The notes beneath the pieces are model-generated. The model did not search any database. It was not told the DNA's origin and saw only the letters and a list, made by a program, of their open reading frames with translations. From Janthinobacterium saanense (GTDB taxonomy: Bacteria; Pseudomonadota; Gammaproteobacteria; Burkholderiales; Burkholderiaceae_D), in NCBI RefSeq assembly GCF_014200675.1, contig NZ_JACHCI010000033.1, forward strand, positions 1 to 35,438: a DNA stretch of 35,438 nucleotides, in the 5' to 3' direction. This document shows positions 16,834 to 24,010 of this stretch, one piece after another; position 1 is the first letter of the stretch, and each line of letters begins with the position of its first letter. Position numbers and translations under genes: made by a program.

Positions 16834-17733
16834 TTAACGGCGAGCGGGGATGGCCGTATTGTCTTCCGACAGCACGATTTCCACGCGGCGGTTCAACTGG
16901 CGGTTGGCCGCCGTATCGTTGCCGGCAGCCGGGTAAGCGGCGCCATAACCGCGCGTGGCGATGCGGTCGCGGGCGATGCCTTGATCGAGCAGCGCATTGC
17001 GCACCGATTCGGCGCGCCGTTGCGACAGTTCCAGGTTATGCGCGGAACCGCCCGTGCTATCGGTAAAGCCTTCGATCAGCACGGTGCGCTGCGGATTGTT
17101 TTTCAGCACGTCAGCCAACTTGCGCGCCGTATTCGTGCCGTCGCCCGTCAGGTTGGCCTGGTCGGTACCGAACAGCACATCGCCCAGGGTAATGACCATG
17201 CCGCGGTCGGTTTTCTTCGCCGCCAGATCGTTCAATTGCAGTTGCAGCGCAGCGGCGCGGGCCTGGGAATCACGCAAGGACGCTTCTGCATTTTGCGCCT
17301 GGGCCTTGGCCGCTTCGGCATCCGCCTGGGCCGACTGGGCGCGGGCCGTGGCCTGATCTGCTTCCTGGGTGCGCGCATCGAGGCGCAGCTGGTCGCGCTG
17401 CTTGCCGGCATTGGCGATATCGGCCTCGGCTGCTTTCTGTTTGGCAATCTCTTGCGCCGTGGCGATTTTTTGCTTGGCCAGGTAGGCCAGCTTGTCGACT
17501 TTCTCGCTGTCATCGCGGCGGTCGGCTGCCGCATTGGCCGCTTCCAGCGCAGCGCTCGCTTCGCGGAATTCACGCGGAGCATAGGTAGACACCAGCGGAT
17601 TCGATTGCGCGGCCATGTAGTCGCCGCGGGTCTGGTCCAGCAAGCTGGTGGTGGTTGGGGCGGAGCTGCAGGCGGCGACCAGGGCGGCCATGGCCAGCAG
17701 GCCGGGGATGGTGGTGTAGTTGGATTTTTGCAT
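16834..17733 (-). CDS. OmpA-family lipoprotein with DUF4398/coiled-coil N-terminus
   Basis: A 299-aa lipoprotein. The lipobox is LVAAC, with Cys22 lipidated. Residues about 28-110 resemble DUF4398, followed by a long Ala/Gln/Glu-rich coiled coil to about 172 and a C-terminal OmpA peptidoglycan-binding domain (about 180-292) with LFGTDQANL, GFTDSTGG, NLELSQRRAESV and NRRVEIVL. It should span from the outer membrane to the wall. It begins 17 bases behind the DUF4398 lipoprotein gene, so the two are cotranscribed and probably interact through their related helical parts. The RBS AGGAA precedes the ATG. Confidence 0.92.
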   Translation of the reverse strand: MQKSNYTTIPGLLAMAALVAACSSAPTTTSLLDQTRGDYMAAQSNPLVSTYAPREFREASAALEAANAAADRRDDSEKVDKLAYLAKQKIATAQEIAKQKAAEADIANAGKQRDQLRLDARTQEADQATARAQSAQADAEAAKAQAQNAEASLRDSQARAAALQLQLNDLAAKKTDRGMVITLGDVLFGTDQANLTGDGTNTARKLADVLKNNPQRTVLIEGFTDSTGGSAHNLELSQRRAESVRNALLDQGIARDRIATRGYGAAYPAAGNDTAANRQLNRRVEIVLSEDNTAIPARR

Positions 17734-17750
17734 GATGGGTTCCTGTATTT

Positions 17751-18155
17751 TTATTGTTGGGGAGCTTGCTGGTTGGCGCGGTTGAGTTCTTCGCGCATGA
17801 CGCGGATGTTCTCGTTGATTTCATCGGCAGCCGTGGTGGCCTTGGCCGAATTGGCCTTGCTTTGCGCCAGTTTGGCATCGGCTTGCGCCTGGTCGGCCAA
17901 CTCACTGGCCCGCTTGTAATCGCGGTCTTTCAGGGCCTGGTTGGCGAGCGCCATTTTTTCGCGGGCCGAACGCATTTCATCGGGCGCCAGGTCGGCGGCG
18001 CCGGCACTGGCGGCGTTATCGACGGCGGCGCGCGACACGGCGACGTCGGCCGTGGCTGGCGTTTTCATGCTGGAGCAACCAGCCATCAGCATAACGGTGG
18101 CAACGGCGGCGGCCAGCTTGGTCAGGGGGGATGTCAAAAGGTCTCGGCTTGTCAT
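17751..18155 (-). CDS. DUF4398 lipoprotein
   Basis: A 134-aa lipoprotein. The lipobox is LMAGC, with Cys27 lipidated. The mature part is almost wholly alpha-helical, with the DUF4398 pattern DNAASAGAADLAPDEMRSAREK and YKRASELADQAQADAKLAQ, and ends in a Gln/Pro-rich tail. The start is ATG at 18155, with AGGAG eight bases upstream; an open frame runs to 18329 without support. It is the first gene of a two-gene unit with the OmpA-DUF4398 lipoprotein. Confidence 0.9.
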   Translation of the reverse strand: MTSRDLLTSPLTKLAAAVATVMLMAGCSSMKTPATADVAVSRAAVDNAASAGAADLAPDEMRSAREKMALANQALKDRDYKRASELADQAQADAKLAQSKANSAKATTAADEINENIRVMREELNRANQQAPQQ

Positions 18156-18385
18156 TTTTTTTCTCCTGGAGAACGTGGGGTGTATCGGATATCGCATTTG
18201 ATGTATGACGTTATAGGCCGCAGCTCCGACGCTATCCGTTCGGTGCCGCACATAGAGTGGGAAATCAACAATATGGATGCTGGCAAGGTGCGCTAGCGCA
18301 CCATAGGACGCTGGCGAACGCGGCAACAAGCGCTTTGCTGTAGCATCGACAAGTTCCTGTTCCTCTCCTAAAAACCAAGCGCCCC

Positions 18386-20413
18386 ATGCCTCTTTCCCGT
18401 CGCCATAAAATCAGCCTCGCCAGCGCTGCCTTGATCCTGGCGGTCCCGCTGGCCGCTGTGCTCAGTCTGCTGAACCACGCCGACTGGAACCGCGCCAAGC
18501 CCTGGCTCAATGCGCGCGCCAGCGAGGCGCTGGGCCGGCCGTTCGCCATCGAAGGAGACTTGTCGCTGACCTGGGCCCAGCCCGACAGCGCCGCACAGCC
18601 CGGCTGGCGCGGCTACCTGCCCTGGCCGCATTTGCAAGCGAAAAACGTACGGCTGGGCAATCCTGCCGCCATGACGACCGAGATTGCCGACGCCGCCACC
18701 GTCAGCCAGATGGCGTTCTCGCTCAGTCCGCTGGCCCTGTTTGAAAAAAAGATCGTGATTCCCCAGTTGCGCTTTGACGCGCCCCGCTTGCATTTGCTAC
18801 GCGACAAGGATGGCCAGAACAACTGGACTTTCGACAAACAAAATCCGTCCTCGCCATGGCGGCTGGAGCTGCAAAGCGTGGTCTTCAGCAAGGGCACGGT
18901 CAGCCTGACGGACGCGCTCACGCAGGCGCAGCTGCAAGCCGACGTCGATACGCTCAGCGGCGATGCCCGTTATGGCATCGCCTGGAAGCTGTCGGGCACT
19001 TACCATGGCGACAAGTTGCAAGGCGATGGCAAGGCGGGCAGCGTGCTGTCGCTGCAGCAAGACAGCACACCGTTCCCCGTGCAGGCCAGCGTACAGACAG
19101 GCAAGACATCGCTCGCTATCGAAGGGACCCTGACGCGCCCCACCCGGCTGGCCGCGCTCGATGTGCGCCTGCAAGTATCCGGTCCCAGCATGGCACGCTT
19201 GTATGCACTGACGGGGGTGCTGCTGCCGGAAACCCCGCATTTCAGTACCGAAGGCCATTTGACGGGCACTTTGGCGCCCGGTGGCGGCGACTGGGTCTAC
19301 GACAAATTCACCGGCAAGGTCGGCTCCAGCGATGTGCAGGGCAAGCTGGCCTTTTCAGCACGCAAGCCGCGCCATCTGCTGCAAGGTGAGGTGCACTCGC
19401 GCCTGCTGCAGTTTCGCGACCTCGGCCCCCTGGTCGGCGCCGATTCCAGTGCCAGCAAGTCGGAACGGGGCGTGACGCAACAACAGCCGGCGGGCCGCGT
19501 ATTGCCAGTGGAAACCTTCAAGACGGAGCGCTGGACCAGCCTCGACGCGGACGTGCGCTACACCGCCGACAAGATCACGCGCGATGCCGACCTGCCCATC
19601 AGCGACCTCGACACGCATGTGCTGCTGAACGACGGCGTGCTGTCGCTGGCGCCGCTGAACTTCAATATCGCCGGCGGCACCCTGCGTTCGCAGATCAAGC
19701 TCGACGGTAGCGGCAAAATAATACCCAAGGGCATCGCCGCCGAATTGACGGCCAGCGCGCGCCATCTGCATATCAAGCAATTGTTTCCCCGGCTCGATGC
19801 CTTGCAGGCCAGCGTGGGCGAAATCAATGGCGACGCCTCGCTGTCGGCCACCGGCAATTCCGTCGCCAGCCTGCTGGGCAGCTCGAATGGCGAAGTCAGG
19901 GCATTGATTAACCGGGGCAGCATCAGCAAGCTGCTGCTGGAAGAAATGGGCCTCAATATCGGCAGCGTGGTCATCGCCAAGCTGGCCGGCGACAAACAAG
20001 TGAAACTCAATTGCATGGCCGCCGATTTCGTCGTCAGCAAGGGCTTGATGCAGACGCGCCAGTTCATCGTCGACACAGACGACGCCGTGCTGCACATCGA
20101 TGGCACGGTCAACCTGGGCAATGAAAAGCTGGACCTGACCTTGCAGCCGGACAGCAAGGGCCTGCGCATCTTTTCGCTGCGCTCGCCTTTATATGTACAC
20201 GGCACTTTCAGCCAGCCCGACGTGAGTGTCGACAAGGGCGTGCTGGCCTTGCGTACCGGCAGCGCGCTGGCGCTGGCGGCGGTCGCACCGTTTGCCGCCC
20301 TGCTGCCGCTGGTCAATGCCGGCCCCGCAGACACCAGCGAATGCGCGGCACTGCTGGCGCAAGCCAGGGTCAAACCGGTGGCGCCAGCGCCGGGCAAAAA
20401 ACTGCGCCAGTAG
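18386..20413 (+). CDS. AsmA family protein
   Basis: A 675-aa protein of the AsmA family. The N-terminal membrane helix (about 9-29) is followed by the AsmA hallmark NHADWNRAKPWLNARASEALGRPFAIEGDL. The C-terminal AsmA_2 region (about 480-640) contains GSISKLLLEEMGLNIGSVV and later TLQPDSKGLRIFSLRSPLYVHGTFSQPDV. AsmA-like proteins form long hydrophobic grooves in the periplasm and are thought to move phospholipid to the outer membrane. It appears monocistronic, with its promoter in the 230-base gap to the divergent DUF4398 gene, where I see no clear operator. ATG at 18386 has only a weak RBS. Confidence 0.92.
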   Translation: MPLSRRHKISLASAALILAVPLAAVLSLLNHADWNRAKPWLNARASEALGRPFAIEGDLSLTWAQPDSAAQPGWRGYLPWPHLQAKNVRLGNPAAMTTEIADAATVSQMAFSLSPLALFEKKIVIPQLRFDAPRLHLLRDKDGQNNWTFDKQNPSSPWRLELQSVVFSKGTVSLTDALTQAQLQADVDTLSGDARYGIAWKLSGTYHGDKLQGDGKAGSVLSLQQDSTPFPVQASVQTGKTSLAIEGTLTRPTRLAALDVRLQVSGPSMARLYALTGVLLPETPHFSTEGHLTGTLAPGGGDWVYDKFTGKVGSSDVQGKLAFSARKPRHLLQGEVHSRLLQFRDLGPLVGADSSASKSERGVTQQQPAGRVLPVETFKTERWTSLDADVRYTADKITRDADLPISDLDTHVLLNDGVLSLAPLNFNIAGGTLRSQIKLDGSGKIIPKGIAAELTASARHLHIKQLFPRLDALQASVGEINGDASLSATGNSVASLLGSSNGEVRALINRGSISKLLLEEMGLNIGSVVIAKLAGDKQVKLNCMAADFVVSKGLMQTRQFIVDTDDAVLHIDGTVNLGNEKLDLTLQPDSKGLRIFSLRSPLYVHGTFSQPDVSVDKGVLALRTGSALALAAVAPFAALLPLVNAGPADTSECAALLAQARVKPVAPAPGKKLRQ

Positions 20414-20451
20414 CTTGCGAATGTAGCGCATTTACAATTGTTACACACCTA

Positions 20452-20494
20452 TGTGCGTTGTCGAACAGACCCTTCCTTGCCGTAATCCTATCCT
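20452..20494 (+). promoter_or_regulatory. Crp/Fnr-type operator plus -10 element for the OsmB-like gene
   Basis: Dyad TGTGCG-TTGT-CGAACA (20452-20467), one mismatch per half from TGTACG/CGTACA. The sequence TATCCT lies exactly 21 bases downstream (20489-20494). The predicted start is near 20501 and the leader is about 104 bases, longer than at the other sites. Confidence 0.6.
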
Positions 20495-20604
20495 GACATC
20501 GTGCCTGAAACACCAGCAACGTGACGCGAGGCCTAAGCACCGGCCGGCCCAATATCCCGCCCAATGTCAGCGCCACGGGATTCGAATCTAAAGGAGAAAC
20601 CATC

Positions 20605-20823
20605 ATGCAAACCATCAAAAAACTCGCCGCAAGCACTGCGCTCGCCACACTCGTCTTGAGCCTCACCGCCTGCGCCAATATGTCGGGCCAGGATAAAAAC
20701 ACCGCCATCGGCGCGGGCGTCGGCGCCGTTGCCGGCTCCGTGCTGACGGGCGGTAGCGCCGTGGGCGCGGTCGGCGGCGCCGCCGTCGGTGGCGTGATCG
20801 GCAACCAGGTCAAACCGAAGTAA
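20605..20823 (+). CDS. osmB: OsmB-like glycine-zipper lipoprotein
   Basis: A 72-aa lipoprotein, the same length as E. coli OsmB. The signal peptide ends in the lipobox LTAC, with Cys23 lipidated. The mature part closely follows OsmB, including NTAIGAGVGAVAGSVL and GAVGGAAVGGVIGNQV. OsmB is induced by osmotic stress and stationary phase and sits in the outer membrane. The start ATG at 20605 has AAGGAG upstream; the 100-aa frame from 20521 is an unsupported extension. It is followed by a very strong terminator and preceded by an imperfect TGTACG-type operator. Confidence 0.9.
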   Translation: MQTIKKLAASTALATLVLSLTACANMSGQDKNTAIGAGVGAVAGSVLTGGSAVGAVGGAAVGGVIGNQVKPK

Positions 20824-20831
20824 GCATAGCT

Positions 20832-20873
20832 AAAAAAGCGGGACGGGCGCTGCATGGCCCGTCCCGCTTTTTT
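20832..20873. terminator. Strong bidirectional terminator
   Basis: Stem of A6 plus GCGGGACGGGC paired with GCCCGTCCCGC plus T6 around an 8-base loop. It lies between the OsmB-like gene and the convergent regulator gene and can serve both. Confidence 0.94.
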
Positions 20874-20905
20874 GCGTCTGCTGACGCGGCAATGCTCACA
20901 GCACG

Positions 20906-21661
20906 CTATATAAACACATTCGCCATGCCGATCGCGCCCACATCCTTGACCAGTTCATAGCAGCGGCAGGAAACCGCTTCCAGTCCGGCCGAATCGAGTA
21001 TCTCGATATTGCCGCGGCTATAGGTAATCAGTTTTTGCTGCTGCAAGGCACTGGCCGCCTTGGTGACGCCGACCCGGCGCACGCCGAGGGTATGCGCCAG
21101 GAATTCGTGGGTCAGATGAAATTTTTCGGATTGCAAACGGTCGCGCGTGATCAGCAGGGAACGGGCCAGGCGCGCTTCGAGCACGTGGAAACGGCTGCAG
21201 ACGGCGATCTGGATCGCCTGCGCCAGCAAGGTGTCGGTATAGCGGTACAGCAAGCGTTGCAGGGAATCGAGCTGGGCGAATTCGGCGCAAAAATCGTCGC
21301 GCGACATGCGGCTGGCGCTACCGGAACGCTGCACCACGGCCCGCACTTGCGCCAGTTCGTGACCGAGGGCAACGGAGGCGCCCATCACGCCTTCGCGGCC
21401 GACGGAGCCGACTTCCAGGGTCATGCGCCCCTCGGCCACGGCCAGCAGCGAGATCAGGCAGTCGTCGGGAAAGTAGATGTAGCCGATGGGCTGGCCAGGT
21501 TCGTACAGCACCTCGCCCACGTCCACCGTGACGGTGTCGAACAGGGCCGCCAGGTGACGCAGGTCGGACTCGGGCAGGCTGGCCAGCAAACGATTGCCCG
21601 CAGCGGAGGGGCTCACGCCCGAGCGGCCTGCTTCACGGGGCAAGTTCATGGTGGCGGTCAT
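20906..21661 (-). CDS. Crp/Fnr-family transcriptional regulator, proposed regulator of the TGTACG dyads
   Basis: A 251-aa protein with an N-terminal cyclic-nucleotide-type beta-barrel (about 25-140), a dimerisation helix, and a C-terminal winged helix-turn-helix (183-213). The phosphate-binding cassette lacks the Arg-Ser pair that binds cAMP in CRP, and no FNR-type N-terminal cysteine cluster is present, so the signal is unknown. Aligned without gaps to E. coli CRP, the recognition helix has Arg196, Val197 and Lys201 in place of Arg180, Glu181 and Arg185. An imperfect TGTACG-type dyad lies upstream, with a class II-spaced -10, suggesting autoregulation. ATG at 21661 is preferred (AAGGAAAAGG about 12 bases upstream) because the predicted transcript starts near 21708; ATG at 21703 is possible but has no RBS. 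Confidence 0.88.
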   Translation of the reverse strand: MTATMNLPREAGRSGVSPSAAGNRLLASLPESDLRHLAALFDTVTVDVGEVLYEPGQPIGYIYFPDDCLISLLAVAEGRMTLEVGSVGREGVMGASVALGHELAQVRAVVQRSGSASRMSRDDFCAEFAQLDSLQRLLYRYTDTLLAQAIQIAVCSRFHVLEARLARSLLITRDRLQSEKFHLTHEFLAHTLGVRRVGVTKAASALQQQKLITYSRGNIEILDSAGLEAVSCRCYELVKDVGAIGMANVFI

Positions 21662-21714
21662 AACTGGTTTTGCCTTTTCCTTGGTGTCGTTACATCTCGA
21701 CATGATTTTTACTT

Positions 21715-21757
21715 AGGCTACGGTGCAGCCACCGTCCTGTATGTACGGTGACGCACG
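21715..21757 (-). promoter_or_regulatory. Crp/Fnr-type operator plus -10 element upstream of the regulator gene
   Basis: On the minus strand, dyad CGTGCG-TCAC-CGTACA (21757-21742) and then, 21 bases on, TAGCCT (21720-21715). The promoter-proximal half is perfect. The predicted start is near 21708. On the plus strand a weak CACACT occupies the mirror position, so it may also serve the 21860 gene. Confidence 0.6.
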
Positions 21758-21859
21758 GAAGCCGATGACACGGAGCAGCACACTGATACAAACGACGAGC
21801 AGTAGCACAGCGACACAACAGCCACTTTATTGAAACCAGAAGCACTACAGGAGTACTCC

Positions 21860-22483
21860 ATGACCACCACCAAATCCGCCCATCCACTCGTGCTGGCAGC
21901 CGCTGTTGCCGTGCTGCTGTTTTGCGGCGTCGGCACGGCCGCCCTGATGGGCTGGCTGCCTTCCTCGAAAGGCGATGCCCGCCCGCTCGATGCCAGCACT
22001 TCCAGCACGCAAATGGCCGCGCTGCAAGCGAACCAGCCACCGGCCGGGATGCAGCCGCTGGCCGCCCTGCCTCAACAGCCGCAACCGCAACAGCCCGAAC
22101 CGCAAATGGCAGCCGCCGCCCCCGCCACATCGCCAGCGCCGCCGCCCGTCTGCAGCAATTGCGGCGTGGTCGAGTCCATCCATGAAATCGACACACGCGC
22201 CTCGGGCAGCGGCGTGGGCGCGGCAGGCGGCGCCGTGGTGGGCGGCTTGCTCGGCCATCAAGTCGGTGGCGGACACGGCCAGCAGATCGCTACCGTACTG
22301 GGCGCCATCGGCGGCGCCGTCGCCGGCAACCAGATCGAAGGCAATGTGCGCGCCACGCATAGCTACAACATCGTCGTGCGCCTGGACAATGGCAAGCTGC
22401 GCACCGTGCACCAGAACGCCGCGCCAGGCTGGCGCCAGGGCGACCGCGTACGTGTCGTGAATGGCGGCTTGCGCGCGGGCTGA
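21860..22483 (+). CDS. Membrane-anchored glycine-zipper 2TM protein
   Basis: A 207-aa protein with an N-terminal hydrophobic anchor (about 10-33), a Pro/Gln/Ala-rich spacer (about 55-96), a CSNCG motif near residue 98, and then a glycine-zipper segment (about 115-160) with GVGAAGGAVVGGLLGHQVG and GAIGGAVAGNQIE. The C-terminal tail (VVRLDNGKLRTVHQ, GDRVRVVNG) resembles that of the SlyB-like lipoprotein at 13001. There is no lipobox, so it is probably held in the inner membrane with the rest periplasmic. ATG at 21860 has AGGAG eight bases upstream. The gene is divergent from the Crp/Fnr-type regulator and shares its 157-base intergenic region. Confidence 0.86.
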   Translation: MTTTKSAHPLVLAAAVAVLLFCGVGTAALMGWLPSSKGDARPLDASTSSTQMAALQANQPPAGMQPLAALPQQPQPQQPEPQMAAAAPATSPAPPPVCSNCGVVESIHEIDTRASGSGVGAAGGAVVGGLLGHQVGGGHGQQIATVLGAIGGAVAGNQIEGNVRATHSYNIVVRLDNGKLRTVHQNAAPGWRQGDRVRVVNGGLRAG

Positions 22484-22511
22484 ACCCTTGCGTAAGTTTT
22501 CCATTTGACAA

Positions 22512-22554
22512 TGTACGTTCGCGTACAGATGCGCTTGCGATGGCAATAGATGAT
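22512..22554 (+). promoter_or_regulatory. Crp/Fnr-type operator plus -10 element for the 2-TM protein gene
   Basis: Perfect dyad TGTACG-TTCG-CGTACA (22512-22527), 21 bases, then GATGAT (22549-22554). The predicted start is near 22561, with a 37-base leader to the ATG at 22598. Confidence 0.7.
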
Positions 22555-22597
22555 GCAGACAGGTGAATTCCACCGCACAGCGATCAAGGGAGGCAGC

Positions 22598-22903
22598 ATG
22601 GAAAACGACAATACGGGCGGCAACAGGATCTGGCTGAGTTTTATCGGCGGCGGCATGCTGGCGACCACGCTCGGCTTTTGCGCGCTGGACCTGTCGCCGT
22701 CGCCCGCAATGGCGCCCGCGTTCGGCATCATGCTGCTGCTCACGGGCGGCTTGTTCAGCTGCATGGCTGGCGCCGTCGGCCTGGCCGGCATGCTGGCCTG
22801 GATACCCGGCATGACCGAGGTGGAAAACAGACCAGCAATAAGTCAGCTTTATGTACGCCAGCGTACAGTGCGCAAGGCCTACAAGGCAGACAATCCATCA
22901 TGA
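22598..22903 (+). CDS. Unrecognised two-helix membrane protein
   Basis: A 101-aa protein with two hydrophobic segments (about 11-29 and 38-68, the second with GIMLLLTGGLFSCMAGAVGLAGMLAWIPG) and a charged C-terminal tail. I do not recognise the family. It has a good RBS (AGGGAGG) and lies 70 bases downstream of a perfect TGTACG-type operator. Its last 18 codons overlap the operator of the next gene, so separate promoters drive adjacent genes in the same regulon. An inner membrane location is inferred. Confidence 0.75.
   Translation: MENDNTGGNRIWLSFIGGGMLATTLGFCALDLSPSPAMAPAFGIMLLLTGGLFSCMAGAVGLAGMLAWIPGMTEVENRPAISQLYVRQRTVRKAYKADNPS
22852..22894 (+). promoter_or_regulatory. Crp/Fnr-type operator plus -10 element for the lmo0937-like gene
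   Basis: Perfect dyad TGTACG-CCAG-CGTACA (22852-22867), 21 bases, then GACAAT (22889-22894). The predicted start is near 22901, with a 28-base leader. The site lies inside the 3' end of the upstream coding region. Confidence 0.7.
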
Positions 22904-22928
22904 CAATTTAACTCCAGGAGACTCCATC

Positions 22929-23075
22929 ATGCTTTACACAATCGCCGTAGTACTCATCATTCTCTGGCTGCTGGGCCTGGTAACTTCCTATACCATAGGC
23001 GGCTTCATCCATATTCTGCTGGTCGTTGCCGTGATCATGATATTGCTGCGCCTGATCAGCGGGCGAGGTTTATAG
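22929..23075 (+). CDS. lmo0937 family small membrane protein
   Basis: A 48-aa membrane protein with two hydrophobic helices (about 3-20 and 25-43) around the turn TSYTIGGFIH and ending SGRGL, which fits the lmo0937/DUF5670-type miniproteins. The RBS CAGGAG lies nine bases before the ATG. Like DUF3309 at 13480, it is a tiny two-helix protein behind a TGTACG-type operator. The function is unknown, though such proteins are commonly stress-induced. Confidence 0.83.
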   Translation: MLYTIAVVLIILWLLGLVTSYTIGGFIHILLVVAVIMILLRLISGRGL

Positions 23076-23258
23076 ACTGGTCCGCTGGCCCGGTCCATGC
23101 AATATGGCGAAAGCCGGCGGCGGCGCGCGTGCAAACGGGCGCCGTCTTTGCATGTACTTTTGTATATGTTTGTAAGCAATTGCCAAACAAGACATTTTTG
23201 CAGTAACGTGTGCAGGCAAGCTCTGGGCACGCCCCATAACAACACTAGGAGAAAATCC

Positions 23259-23939
23259 ATGAAAGTATTCAAAACCGCCCCTGGCGCCAAAACCGTGGCC
23301 GGCATGCTGGCCCTCACCCTGGCCATCTCCGGCTGTGCAGATATGTCTGGCACGCAACGCGGCACGGCCACGGGCGCCGGTGTCGGTGCCGGCCTGGGCG
23401 CACTGATCGGCGGCACGACGGGCAATGGCAGCGCCGGCCGTACGGCGGGCGGCGCCTTGCTGGGCGCAGCTGCTGGCGCCGTGGTCGGCAATATCTGGTC
23501 GAACCGTATGGAAAACCAGAAACGCACGATGGAACAAGCCACCCAAGGCACGGGCGTGCAAGTAACGCAAACGGCCGATAACCGCCTGAAAATGGAAATC
23601 CCCAGCGATATCTCTTTCGATACCAACCGCGCCGACATCAAGGGCAATTTCCGCCCCATCCTCGACCGCTTCGCTGCCACCCTGAACGACAATCCGAATA
23701 CCACCGTCAGCATCATCGGCCATACGGATAACACCGGCAGCGACGCCATCAACCAGCCCTTGTCGGTAGAACGTGCGGCCCATACGCGCGACTACCTGGC
23801 CATGCGCGGCGTCTCGCCGACCCGCATCGTCACCGAAGGGCGCGGTTCGCGCGAACCGATCGCCTCGAATGCCGACGCGAATAGCCGCGCGCGCAATCGC
23901 CGCGTGGAAATCTATGTAGCCGAACTGGCGCCACGCTAA
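23259..23939 (+). CDS. Glycine-zipper/OmpA lipoprotein (YiaD-like)
   Basis: A 226-aa lipoprotein. The lipobox is ISGC, with Cys26 lipidated. A glycine-zipper segment (about 36-82) precedes an OmpA peptidoglycan-binding domain (about 105-222) with DISFDTNRADI, GHTDNTGSDAINQPLSVERA and NRRVEIYV. The layout matches E. coli YiaD, an outer membrane lipoprotein that suppresses loss of BamD. The ATG at 23259 has AGGAG upstream. The region before it contains a half-site TGTACT (23153) but no convincing full operator. A strong terminator follows 21 bases after the stop. Confidence 0.92.
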   Translation: MKVFKTAPGAKTVAGMLALTLAISGCADMSGTQRGTATGAGVGAGLGALIGGTTGNGSAGRTAGGALLGAAAGAVVGNIWSNRMENQKRTMEQATQGTGVQVTQTADNRLKMEIPSDISFDTNRADIKGNFRPILDRFAATLNDNPNTTVSIIGHTDNTGSDAINQPLSVERAAHTRDYLAMRGVSPTRIVTEGRGSREPIASNADANSRARNRRVEIYVAELAPR

Positions 23940-23960
23940 GTTTTCTCTGAACTTCCATAA

Positions 23961-23998
23961 AAAAAAACCGCTGGCAGTTGCTTGCCAGCGGTTTTTTT
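23961..23998. terminator. Strong bidirectional terminator
   Basis: Perfect 16-bp stem (A7 plus CCGCTGGCA paired with TGCCAGCGG plus T7) around a six-base loop, between the YiaD-like gene and the convergent M16 peptidase gene. Confidence 0.95.
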
Positions 23999-24010
23999 AC
24001 GTCAAGACGA

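Noticed and set aside
19080..19110. CGTACA half-site inside the AsmA gene
   Set aside because: No matching partner half at the right spacing and it sits mid-gene.
23153..23168. Possible seventh operator TGTACT-TTTG-TATATG before the YiaD-like gene
   Set aside because: Four mismatches in the right half and no A-at-2 hexamer at the 21-base spacing; left out of the regulon.
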